Source: Tanytarsus gracilentus (Eukaryota > Arthropoda > Insecta > Diptera > Chironomidae). Taken from it: a DNA stretch of 64,000 bases. Of the stretch, positions 30,227 through 41,993 are shown one piece after another; the stretch's first letter is position 1; the number at the start of each line of letters is the position of its first letter. The notes beneath the pieces are model-generated. The model made no database searches, had not been told where the DNA came from, and worked only from the letters and a program-made list of their open reading frames with translations. The stretch lies in assembly GCA_038502055.1 (NCBI GenBank), contig JAXRKN010000038.1, positions 4,402,001-4,466,000 on the forward strand. The letters are read 5' to 3'. Made by a program: the position numbers and the translations under genes.

Positions 30227-31244
30227 CAGGGGGCGGACGATTGGATATAATTTTTGGTATATAAAAATCTAAAATTTATATTTTTATATTTTTTTAATTT
30301 ATTTTTTATTTTTTTTATTTTTTTTTTTATATTATTATATACTTTTAGATCGGAATTTACTCTATATTGTGACTTTTCAACTAAAATTTAAAGCTGGAAG
30401 TGAGATCCAGTAGAAGTAAAATCAATCGATGGATTCGATAACCATTCGAACTAGATTCAGAACTTAAATTGAGATCCATTGGAACTAAGATCCAGCTCTG
30501 GAAGTGAGATCCAGTAGCTTTAAGATTTAGTGCAGGAAGTCTGGAAGTGAGATCATTTAGAAATAAAATCAATCGATGGATTCGATAACCATTCGAACTA
30601 GATTCAGAACTTAAATTGAGATCCATTGGAACTAAGATTCAGCTCTGGAAGTGAGATCCAGTAGTTTTAAGATTTAGTGCAGGAAGTCTGGAAGTGAGAT
30701 CCAGTAGAACTAAAATCAAGCGATGGATTTGATAACCATTCGAACTAGATTCAGAACTTAAATTGAGATCCATTGGAACTAAGATCCAGCTCTGGAAGTG
30801 AGATCCAGCAGTTTTAAAATTTAGTGCTGGAAGTCTGGAAGTGAGATCCAGTAGAAGTAAAATCAAGCGATGGATTTGATAGGCATTCGAACTAGATTCA
30901 GAACTTAAATTGAGATCCATTGGAACTAAGATCCAGCTCTGGAAGTGAGATCCAGTAGTTTTAAAATTTAGTGCTGGAAGTGAGATCCAGTAGAACTAAG
31001 ATCCAGCAATGGATTTGATAGCCATTCGAACAAAGATTTAGTGCTTAAATTGAGATCCAAATGCTCGAAATGCAATTTAAAATTTTTTTTTGTCGTTAAG
31101 AAACAAACAAAAAGTATATAAAGTATATAAAATATCAATTTATACTTTTAAATAAATTTATATTTTTATATTTCTCATTTATATTTTTATATTTTTGAGG
31201 TATATAAAGTATATAAAATTTATATACTAGTCGTCCGCCCCCTG
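30227..31244. mobile_element. Intact hAT-type non-autonomous element, copy 2
   Basis: A 1018-bp element bounded by perfect 14-bp terminal inverted repeats, CAGGGGGCGGACGA at 30227-30240 and TCGTCCGCCCCCTG at 31231-31244. It is flanked by an 8-bp direct duplication, AGAGAAAA. The CAGGG terminus and the 8-bp duplication together indicate the hAT superfamily (established knowledge). It encodes no transposase, so it must be mobilised by an enzyme made elsewhere. The left part is T-rich, the centre is a tandem array with an exact 147-bp period, and the right part is TA-rich. It lies 650 bp past the Sp1 stop in the same orientation as the damaged copy in Sp1 intron 1. Confidence 0.9.
30360..31070. 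repeat. 147-bp tandem array inside the hAT-type element
   Basis: The motif GGAACTAAGATYCAGCTCTGG begins at 30481, 30628, 30775 and 30922, an exact 147-base step each time. The units differ by few substitutions. Because 147 is divisible by three, a minus-strand frame stays open across several units and gives a repeated 49-residue peptide beginning MDLNLSSESSSN. This looks like a by-product of the period, not a gene: it has no recognisable domain and stops at the array edges. Confidence 0.88.
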
Positions 31245-31252
31245 AGAGAAAA
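31245..31252. repeat. 8-bp target site duplication, right copy
   Basis: AGAGAAAA immediately after the right terminal repeat; identical to the left copy at 30219-30226. Confidence 0.85.
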
Positions 31253-34200
31253 TTATCGGCATCTGTGTAATTGATAAAAGACTATTGATTTCCCATGAAA
31301 ATTTTTCAATCTCATTAATTGGCACGCACTTAATTTTGTTGGATTTTTGGATGGAAATTGGGTAACAAAATTTTTTAAACCATATTTTAGCCTTAAATTT
31401 TTAGGATTCGAACCTAACTTTTTAAAATTTAACAAGATTAAATTTTAATTCTGTAAATTTTTGTATGCATAAACTTGAAAAGTTTCACAAAACCAAAACT
31501 AATTCAGTTCTTATTCAAAAATCCATATCCTCTGTAAATATGTCCTCTTTGCGCTTGACGTAGTTAAATGAGAAAAATTTCCCTCATTATGTGAAAATTT
31601 CACATTCTAACCCACATAATAAATAAATTCTATATGATGATAGGACTATAAAATGCTATAAATGTGTAAATGTTGAAAATGTGCGTGCGAAAAATCCATC
31701 AAAAATTTCCTCCTCACCTTTCAACTTCCCCTTTTTGCGATAATAAGCTGATAAGTATAATGGAGAATGTTTTTTGCATGCGAACTAACATTTTATTATT
31801 GAATTAATTTTAATCTACTGTAATATTCAAAAAGTTGCGGATGTGAACCATAAAAAAATTATTTTTACATTCATTTAATTTTTTGGTTGAAATATCAAAA
31901 CATATCAGTCGACACTTTTGTACCATAGCTAAACTTTCTAAATACAATAAATTTAATGAAAATAATCGAAATCACAACTTTCAACCCTCACACTGACATC
32001 TTTCTCTATTTTATAATTATTAATCTAAATTAAAATTGTGAATCTCTTCCCTTCTCCTATGACGTAATCAAATTTAAAAAATTTAATTGTAAAATTTCAA
32101 ACAAAAAAGTTAAAAATAAAAATGAAGAAAATTTATTGCAACACAAATTGGCGGCTGTCTTTTAATTAAATCCCAGAGATTTCTCTGTCCTCTTTTTTGT
32201 TTCAGTGCGGTGGTCTCGAGCGTCAAAATTAATTAACAAGATCAAATGTCTAATTGAGTCCAGCGCCAGAGTCAATGGCATTGTGCTTCATTAAATTTAA
32301 TTATGTTGGATTTGCCTCGATTATCGTCTCGAAATTCAACTCCCTACACTTCAACCCTTGTGCAATTTAAATATAAAACTTTGTCGCAGCAAAAAAAAAG
32401 TATTGTCACAACACAATTTTCTAGATGAAAATAATTTTTTTTTCGCACAAACATTTCCAGTTCAGAAATCACAGTGGAAAATCATCATTATCATCAGCAT
32501 TCAGCTATTCTTCATCATCCCCTAAATAAACATTAATTTTGGTTCGCTTTCATGTGACACATTTTCCTGGTATTTTAGTTCTGTCTCTACTTACGTTCGT
32601 TGCCTCTTGCTGTTTTACATTTTACAGCGGCATAGAAAATAAATTTTATGTATGCGCATTGCCAACGAGTGTGCTGTGTGTGTATAAAGTTTCAATCAGC
32701 AACGAGATTTTTCTCAAGGATGTGTTACAAATTTTACAGCCAGTTATTTTCAAAATCAGCAAGCGACATTAATTGTATCGAGTGTGTACTCATGTATTTA
32801 ATTTTTAAATAACAGAAATGAGCATTAAATTATCCACAGGGGGTTGTTATTACCGAAGATCTATTTTCACCCTTCGCACAAGATTTTCTTTCTCTCTTTT
32901 TAGCTTTCTATGTCGTCGGTGGTGTATTTGATGACACATGAGATTTATGTCTTTTTTCCGACTAGATTTTAATCATCGAGAAAAAAAAATAAAGAAAAGT
33001 CAAATGCGTAAAATAAAAAAACTAAGATTGCTTGAATTTAAGTTTTATAAAAAAAACATTAAATTTTACATTTTTAAATCACTTCGAAATTTTTAATTTC
33101 AACACCCAGAAAAAAAATTTCAAAGCAATGAAAAAATAGAGTCGAAAAAAATCTGTGTCTAAAAAATGACTTTAAACGTCCATAATTCATTTCTACCGCA
33201 CTTATTCACTCCGCTTGCTGCCTCATTACGGGTGAGAGAGAGAGATGTTGGTGATGATGTTGCCATCTATAAATGTCAAATTACGGAATAATTTGATTTA
33301 ATGCTCGGAGCATCACAATTCACATTCTGGTGGAGGAAAAAAAATTATCATTAAAATGAAAATAACATTATTGAATTACCAGTAAGGCAGCAGTTGAGAG
33401 GGTAATGGTGTAGATTTCAATGGGCGCACGGAGAGTGCGGAATTAAACCACAGCTTAATGTTACGACTATCATCGTCTAATGCCATTAAATCTCTTTAAT
33501 TCAATTTTATACCATCCGGAGCGAGGGAGAACAAATTGTGAAATATCATCAATATTGTGATTGTGGGATTTGTCGCAAATTTGCTCGATTTTTCCAACGA
33601 CATTATGATAATGATTTTCATCATCAACAAGATTGTCGTCAGCATCGCAATAGCGGGAGATCTTCAAAAATTGAACCCTCAAATTTTTCATTCCCCTTTT
33701 AAGAAAAACTTCTTTCTTCACGTCACCACACTGCCTTTTATTTGATTATATTGACTCGAGTTGATTTCTTTTGTAAACTCATTTAACGTTGAGACGAAAA
33801 CAAATAAACATCGGAATGCGATCAATTGCACAGCAGTTGATTCAATAATAAATATTGACTGACTTAAAACAATTCGCTTTCTTAATTTGACGATATCACA
33901 CTGAAAAATTTTCCACATCGAGAGGTTTCAATAAACAATGGGAGTCTTTTCATTATGATTTTGAATTTTTTAGGGTATTTGCGGATGATTTTTGAAATTT
34001 TTTAAAATTTAACGAATTTTTGGAATTTTAATAAAAAGTTTTTAAAAAACAAAAATCTTTAAAAACTTCACAAAAATTATTTTTCATTTTTATCTCAAAA
34101 TTAGATAATTTACGGCATACAAACACATGTTGAACCCCGTTGATCTCACAAAGTCAATTCTAATTGCCCTCGTATTTATTTTTAGCGCGAGATCTTTGCC

Positions 34201-37200
34201 ACATCATTAAACTTCAATATCACGTTAACAACATAAAGCGTCGACGATGCTGATGAAAAGTCACCTGAAAATTATTTTTCAAGATTAATTAAAATCACGT
34301 GTGACTGCCACATTTAACGGTTTTTTTCTTAACCCTTTTTACTCTATCACATCTTTAACTGCCATCCAATTCATCATTTTTACAATTTTCTTCGTCGTCT
34401 GCTGGAAGCGTCATGCTAACGATCTCGTTTATCACATATGCTTTCATCCGCCACCACGATATAGAGTTTAAAAATGCTTTGTTTACTGTTTCCTCTCATC
34501 TCAAGCTTGTAAAAACTGTATGGCTTATTAAGATTACACGCCGCGGCAAATTTCCACTCTTTAATAAAGTTGTTAAGAGTCGTTTTGTCAACAGAAGCGG
34601 AGAAATTGTGTTTGTGTGTATCATTATTTAGTGGCAATTAAAAATTCTAGACGCATTTTTCAAGTTTAATAAAATGTCGTCAAGTTCTAATTGCAGAGAG
34701 ACACAGAGCTTGGACAAAACCAATTATTATACTTATGGAAGTGAATTTTTTAATGGATGTACGATAGTTAATTAAACGAAATAATTTGATAATTTTATGC
34801 TTCGATGAGAATTTCACTCTTTTTTTCTCTCTATCTCGAATTAAACTATATATTTGGAAAATTGCTGTGGTTTTTCCATACACAGCAATAAAAAAGCAGC
34901 AACTTCTGTCATTCGCTGTTGTGGAAGGTAAATAATAATTAGAGAGAGAAGAAAAGTGGGTGGATCGCATTTTGTGGTTTTCAATTTAAACTTTTATTAA
35001 AAAAAATTGAATTGAGTGAATCAATAAAAAGAAACAACTGTGGGTGGCGGGTTTTATTTTAATAAATAAAACATTCTGTTGGATGTTTAAAAATTTAATA
35101 GAATTTATTGATTCGCTATCCTCTGCACTAAGTGCATCATTCACCGCAACGTGTACATGACGTGATAAAGTCGAAAATTGATATGTGCATATAAAGCCAT
35201 TTATTATCCATAATATACATCCCATGCTCCAAAATGTCTTGAAGGCTTTAATTGTGTGACCATTACTGGAAAAGCTTCATTTTGTTTTCGAACTGCTCGC
35301 AATTTATAATTATTATAATAATGAAAAAAAGTCGTTTTTAATAATATTTTATTAAAATTCATTCTCATTTGACTGAGCTGAGGGAAGTCGGGACATTTGC
35401 ATGGTCATTTATTGTATATATCTTAATAACTATGATCCAACATATGTGGCGTCTTTAGCACATATTTTATGGCTTACACATTACATATCATCCCATGCGT
35501 GCAATGGATTAAGAGAACGCGTGTGATGACCACTTTTTAAGCCATTTAATTTATTAGACGTCATTAAAGAAAAGTTTATGTACACAGACGGAGTGCGGAA
35601 CGACGTTGAAAATTAGATGTTTTAAAATGATGAGGGCAATTAAGTGTCGAGTGCCGATCTGGATCTGCTAATGAGTACCGGAACTAAAGCAATAAAGCGT
35701 CAATTGACAAATTGCACAATTTAAAACTTTTTATATAATTTTCTCTTAAAAACCACATGAGAGTTTTAACGACAGAGATAAATTGTTTAAGGAATGCATG
35801 CAAAAGTCATTTCACAGAATTTTCAAAAAAATTTCTCGTTATACCCTGTCAAAATCATTAAAAGAGATTTACATGAGAAAATCATTTATCATTTCTCGGT
35901 TTGTTTAGAGAGAAAATAAAAAACATCTCACATGAATTAAAAAAAGTGGGAGTTGATTGTGAATTTTGTCATATATGAAAAATTGATATAAATTTTTTAA
36001 CTTTAGAGTTTAAAATTAATTTATAGAATTTTTTGAATAAATTTTACTGAAACCTTGTAAAATTTAATTGAATGCACAGCTAATTTCACAAACCAATTCA
36101 AATTGGCAATTCGTCACACCATCGCCAAGTGACAAACCCCATTCACCGCTTAATTCAAAATAATGTGATGATATTTCACGAGTCATCGCTTAGATGAATC
36201 TTCACATTTTTTTCGCTCTTCTCATTCTTCATAGCTCTCGAGCATAAGGTGCAAAAAAATGTCAGATGAATTCATAAATCACGCTGATGTTAAAGAGATA
36301 CTCACGAAAAGGTTAATTCAATTAGTTTATGAATATGAGATTAACCGTAAAAATTAATTAACATTTACATTGTTTGTCTATATGTGTGGCGTATGCCTCG
36401 ATTTATCCGCTGCTCGTTAACAACAACTCAACTCATTGTTGTATCGACTCGTGATCATTGATTTGAATCGAAGATTTCATGGAGGTCTTTTGGGTTTGGT
36501 GTTGAATATTTTTACATGAGATTATAAAGAATTATGAATGATTTGTGGAAAATTTGAGTCAATGGAAGTGTAACTAATCGATTACATGTGAAGATTTAAT
36601 TTTTTTTGCTTTTCATTCACAATCAAATGAAATTTGATCTGAGAACAAAAAGATAATCGCGATTCTACCTGCTGTTGAGATCACATGATGAGGCCAATTA
36701 TGAGAATGAGTTAAAAATGAGCTAATTGGATCGAATTTCCTTTCATTCATGCAGTGGGTGCTGAATATGATCTCCACTTCCTCTTCACATAAAATTTCAC
36801 ATCCTTGAGGTAATGGATCAAGAATAGAAAGAAAAGGAGAAGAGACATGTTGTGATGAAAAATTTGTTAATGGAACAATTGCATGAATCGCCTTCTTCCT
36901 TAGCCTTAAATTTCTTTTTAATTCCATTTCTTGACAACAGCTTTGCATGTAACCGCAAAATAAACCCTTTCACAGAGATGAATCGATTGGAACGGCAACG
37001 ACATGTGTTTGACGAATAAAAGGGAGTAAGTGCGAGACAATGCATTGCATTGGGACAACATAGCGAGAGAGTTTTGTGCGTTTCATTTTAATTATGTTTT
37101 TATGTCTGTATTTATGTCGCATCCAGCAACCAGCAACGTCGAGTGAGCAATGAAGTGGAATTTAATTTCAAAGTCAATTATTGTCATTAAACTGCACCAT

Positions 37201-40200
37201 TCAACTCTTTTCACTCGCATCACAACTTGTTGATGATTAAAGAAGAAAAAGGAAAAAGTATATGATGATCCTGTTTGTGATGATGATGATGATATACAGC
37301 AGTTGCAGACGACAAATTAAAGTCAAGTTTAAGGTAAATCTAGAGAGAAATGGAGAATTGAAATTCTTTGAATTTAAGCGATGATCGATGAATTAGAAAA
37401 GATTGTGTGAATTTTCTTTCAATCATTTATAAATCATTTAATTTTTGTTAAACCGTTTAAAATTTCAAACTTTCAACTGAAAATATTTTGTTGAATAGTA
37501 AAAACTTTTTATTATTAAAATTTAACAGAAGAATATTTTTTTCATTAAAAAATTTTCCCTAATAAAACGTCCACTCCATTGATTGATTGCTCTCGATCAC
37601 ATTCCATCTCGCGCAATTATCAACGAACGATTTCATTCGATTATTAATTCTTAATTCATATCTTTCTCTATCGATTTGATTACGGTCGACGATAACGGTG
37701 ATTTTCGATGGTCTCTCGCATGGGAAGATGCTTCATTAACTTTAATTTGCCATATTGATTTTGGCATATACCCTCTCTCACATCATATCGATTTTAGCTT
37801 ATTATCTTTAATACCAATTTGTGAACACATAATCGTGTGTGGAGCCAACATGTGTCAGGGGAGGTGCTGAAGCCAATCAGTCTTCATAACGCTACCGGAT
37901 GAAAGATTCCTTAAAAATTAGAAACTCCTGCCTCCCCTCAGCCCTGCCCTGAAAATCTTCGCTTGCCAAAAAAAAGCACACATAGAGAGCATAAGACGAT
38001 GAAAAAATCATATAGGTCGGTCGCAGTCATATTTAGTCGTCACAAAGAGAGGCGTCTGATGACCTCCTCCTTATTGCAGGCTCGAGACACTTTTTTCTGT
38101 TGCTGACTGCCTGTTTACCGTTTTTAAACAACATCAATTTTAACAGCGTGAAATTTAAAAGGCGGCAAAGTGGGTTTGGAATTGTTTGTTTGAAAAGTAC
38201 TTCAGAATATTTATCAATGAAATCGAAATTATAAATAATATTATTTGAAGGTCGTGAGTGCATCGGTGTGAAAGCCATTTTACATTCGAGCGTGTCATAA
38301 AACATTTAAAAACAAAAATTCAATCTGGTCGTTTTACAGCAATTTTTTTCGTTAAACATTGTCATAAAAAATTCTGTCATATGGATAAATTATTAAATGA
38401 TGGTCGTGTCAGTGGAATAACAGCCACTTCCATTACGTAAATTGTAAAATCTTCCCTTCCACAACTGTTTTCAGTGTAATCTAATAGACACACGTAAAAA
38501 GTTTTCAAACACATTTCCGAATCACTCGCGTACCTATAGAGAGAACTGAAAAAATGCATCACCCCATTTACTCGATTATTGTTCATATTTCATTCAAATG
38601 AAAAATTGAATTTTTTTGTGTTCATAAATTTTGGGCGTGACTCTTGCTCGCATATATACATTTAGAGAGTGAGATTTTTTCGCATAGAGTACGACTAGCA
38701 ATAAAAATGTGCGCTTTTGTATTTCGTTTAATATAAAAATGCAGTTAAACAATTTTTTATTGTGTGAGTAATAATTCAATTTTCTCTTTGTTGTATGACA
38801 TATGGAACTACATTAATATAAATTACAAAATGATTTTTGAATCACTATTTAAGAATTTTTTTAAATGTTTTAGATGATAAAAGTTAAAATTTAGTTGGAA
38901 CTAAGTCAAATGATAGAAGCAAGTTTAAAACTATCTGTATTGATTTTAAGAAAATAAAAGGTTCGAATCCTTAATATTCAAATGCAAACTGTATCCTTAT
39001 TATTCCAATTTCTTTTTTGCATCAAAAAAAGTTTTTTTTGTGATCATCATGGGCGTAGAACAGAAGCTCAAGCAGTTAATCATTTTTATTTCCATATAAA
39101 AAAGTAATTTAAATCCTCGAAGTTCATTCAAAACTTTTATTTTGTAGGGTTTACATTCAAACATATTGTGGGACAAGAAGATGAATTTCGAAAGTACCAC
39201 ACCATCGATGGTTTTCATTCATATTCGCTTTCTATTATTACTTTGTATCTCCTTTAATGGCAACAAATTATATAATTTATCATTGACATTTTCCTTCCTC
39301 AATTGAAACTCTCTATTTTTTGAGCAGTAATAAAATTGTTACCCTCTACATAATTTTTTTTCTAACGCTGAGGTACAGGAAAAATAAAATTATTTCAAAA
39401 GACATTCAATAGAGAAAAAAAACATGAAAATAAATTTCGACTCATTGATTAATGGATTTTTGAGGTCTTCACTCTCGTTCAATAATTGCAGCATTGTTGC
39501 AGAAAATTACATGACAAACAACGTACGTAAAAGTGTCCCCAAGAAATTCAATGAAATTCGGCAGCACTGAGATCAAAGAGAAAGAGAAACGTGGCATTGT
39601 TTGTACATTTGCAATGCTACTTATTTTCTAAGGAGCCGATTCATTGTTTGTCACTTCCTTCATTCGCACAACAAATAGAACGAAAAGTCGATCCCTCGAT
39701 GACTTTAGCAAATAAAATTCTATTTTCACATCCAAATAGGTTTTGCCTTGTAAATATAGCAGCAGCCAATTTTCGTCTTGATATGAAATAGAAACCTCAT
39801 TATCGATCGTCAAAGTTAATCACATGACTGCTAATTATAGCCTCCTATTGCCTAATTACCCTCCCAATGGCCAATTATGTGCACTAATATTTCCGATTTA
39901 TATGCCATAAAAATGCCGAATGAAAATAAATGAATTAATGTCGAAAATGGTCTCTAATTATAGACCACAGTGAATTGGGTGCTAGAAAATAGAAAAAAAT
40001 GAACTTTGTGTGCGATGATGATAAAAATCTTGTTATATGCACCTTTTACCTATTCAATAGAGACACTCAAGTCAATAAATAATCAATTCTTTCACCTGAA
40101 GTTTAATTGCTACTTATTGGAACGCATACAACATGTGGGTGGATCAATATCCTTCATTAACCTTCTCACTTGGCTATTGAGAGACATCCAGCAGGTGAAA

Positions 40201-40846
40201 ATGAGCAGTCTCCACTTTGCGGAAATAGAAAATGAATTATTACTCAAAAATTATACTAATTGTCATTATTTCTATCTAAAATGCCACTTAAAACAATACA
40301 AACTGACTGACTGGAGATGGAAATAAAATTATGCTAAGAAAAAAATATTCTCTTGGACCTATAATTTTCATCCGTAGAATTCATTTTTTATTCCTTAAAA
40401 AAAGAGCAAACGAAATTATGTAAATTTGCTCATTTATTTTGATTACTTACGTTTTTAAATTTTTTTTTCATTAAAGAGAGAAAATTGGGTTCTCAGAAGT
40501 CAAAACTGCTGGTGGTGAATAAAATTAAAACAATTAAAGACCAAGAAAATGGAAATTATACTGAGGCATTTTTTATTGCCTCGAAATTGAACGCCATTTC
40601 ATTTTTAAATTCATGATTTTGATGTTTTCTTGCTGCTGGTTTTTTTGTTGATAAAAATGGGCCGAAAACCTTGATTTCTGAAATTTGTAAATTATTGGTT
40701 TTTTTAACATTAACAGAGTTTTTAAATAAACTTTAACAATTAAAATTTAAAAATTCATGTTTTCAAATTTAAAAGAAATCAAAATGATAAAGGTTCAAAT
40801 CCTAAGAAATTTATATAAATATCAATTGTAGCCGGCTTCCATTATT
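31253..40846. other. Intergenic region, no gene seen
   Basis: About 9.6 kb of AT-rich sequence between the transposon downstream of Sp1 and the candidate repeat element at 40847. Open frames reach at most about 110 codons, are unsupported by domains, and overlap each other on both strands in the way random AT-rich sequence does. It contains three B-box-like motifs (near 31404, 38960 and 40792), reported as findings. Confidence 0.55.
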
Positions 40847-41993
40847 ATAGCTCCGCTATATATTAATTTTGGATTTCTCCAAAACCAGTTTTTGGCCCCT
40901 AGTGCCAAGACATTACATTGTGCAATGTCAAAACATATACTCAAATGATAGGCCTAGCCAAACCCTACAAACTGGCGAAAACAGATTTGAAATCGGTTGC
41001 TCCTACGAGGAGTTAGAGCCATTTAAGTCATCTTACTTTCTCACTTTCTCACTTTCTCACTTTCTTACGATCTTAGTGGGCGGCATATCTCAAGAACGGC
41101 TGGTCGGATTTGACTCGGGTTTGTGGCTAAAGATCGGGTTTTGGCTCTAGTTGTGCAAGAAGTATTTAGTTTTGAGGTACGACCCTCCAAGGACCGTCCC
41201 TGAGTGCAAAAATGTCCTTTTTCATACAAATTTTCTTTTATATGGCTTCATGGGTATCGTTGAACTCGTAATTGCATCAGGAATCGATTGACATTGATGA
41301 TTTTTGAGGAGTGTCCATCATGGATGGCCAGGAGTGCCACTAATGTCCATTTTTCAGAACTATGGCTTCATGGGTATCGTTGAACTCGTCATTGCATCAG
41401 GAATCGATTGACATTGATGATTTTTGAGGAGTGTCCATCATGGACGGCCAGGAATGCCACTAATGTCCATTTTTCAGAACTATGGCTTCATGGGTATCGT
41501 TGAACTCGTAATTTGACCAGGAATCGATTGGCATTGATGATTTTTGAGGAGTGTCCATCATGGCCGGCCTGGAGTGCCACTAATGTCCATTTTTTCAGAA
41601 CTATGGCTTCATGTATGTCGTTGAACTCGTCATTGCATCAGAAATCGATTGACATCAACGATTTTTGAAGAATGTCCATCATGGCCGACCAGGAGTGCCA
41701 CTAATGTCCATTTTTCAGAACTATGGCTTCATGTATGTCGTTGAACTCGTCATTGCATCAGGAATCGATTGACATTGACGATATTTGAAGAATGTCCATA
41801 ATGGCCGGCCTGGAGTACCACTAATGTCCATTTTTCAGAACTATGGCTTCATGTATGTCGTTGAACTCGTCATTGCATCAGGAATTGATTGACACTGACG
41901 ATTTTTGAGGAATGTCCATCATGGTCGGCCAGGAGTGCCACTAATGTCCATTTTTCAGAACTATGGGGTACTAATCTAAGACAGCGGAGCTAT
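40847..41993. mobile_element. Candidate mobile element with 11-bp inverted ends and internal tandem repeats
   Basis: The 11-mer ATAGCTCCGCT at 40847-40857 recurs inverted as AGCGGAGCTAT at 41983-41993. The enclosed 1147 bp is richer in G+C than its surroundings. It contains small hairpins (TTTTGGA/TCCAAAA near 40869; GACATT/AATGTC near 40908), a 10-bp microsatellite (TTTCTCACTT repeated, about 41036-41066) and a 120-bp tandem array. No transposase or polymerase is encoded. Short inverted ends enclosing a microsatellite and a minisatellite resemble the non-autonomous Helentron/DINE-type elements of flies (established knowledge), but a foldback or MITE-like element is also possible. No target duplication is evident, so class and exact ends are uncertain. 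Confidence 0.45.
41222..41975. repeat. 120-bp tandem array, about six units
   Basis: TATGGCTTCATG recurs at 41241, 41361, 41481, 41602, 41722 and 41842, with a final partial unit at 41962; the step is 120 or 121 bases. Units differ by scattered substitutions, for example GGGTATCG against TGTATGTCG. I read one unit in all six frames and each contains stops, so the array is noncoding. It forms most of the right-hand part of the candidate element at 40847-41993. Confidence 0.9.

Noticed and set aside
38960..38970. A tRNA gene at the GGTTCGAATCC motif
   Set aside because: The upstream sequence has no acceptor stem, D-loop or anticodon arm; only the T-loop-like motif is present.
40006..40326. 106-codon open frame on the plus strand with hydrophobic stretches
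   Set aside because: It starts at a non-ATG codon, shows no domain I recognise, and frames of this length arise by chance in such AT-rich DNA; no flanking splice partners were found.
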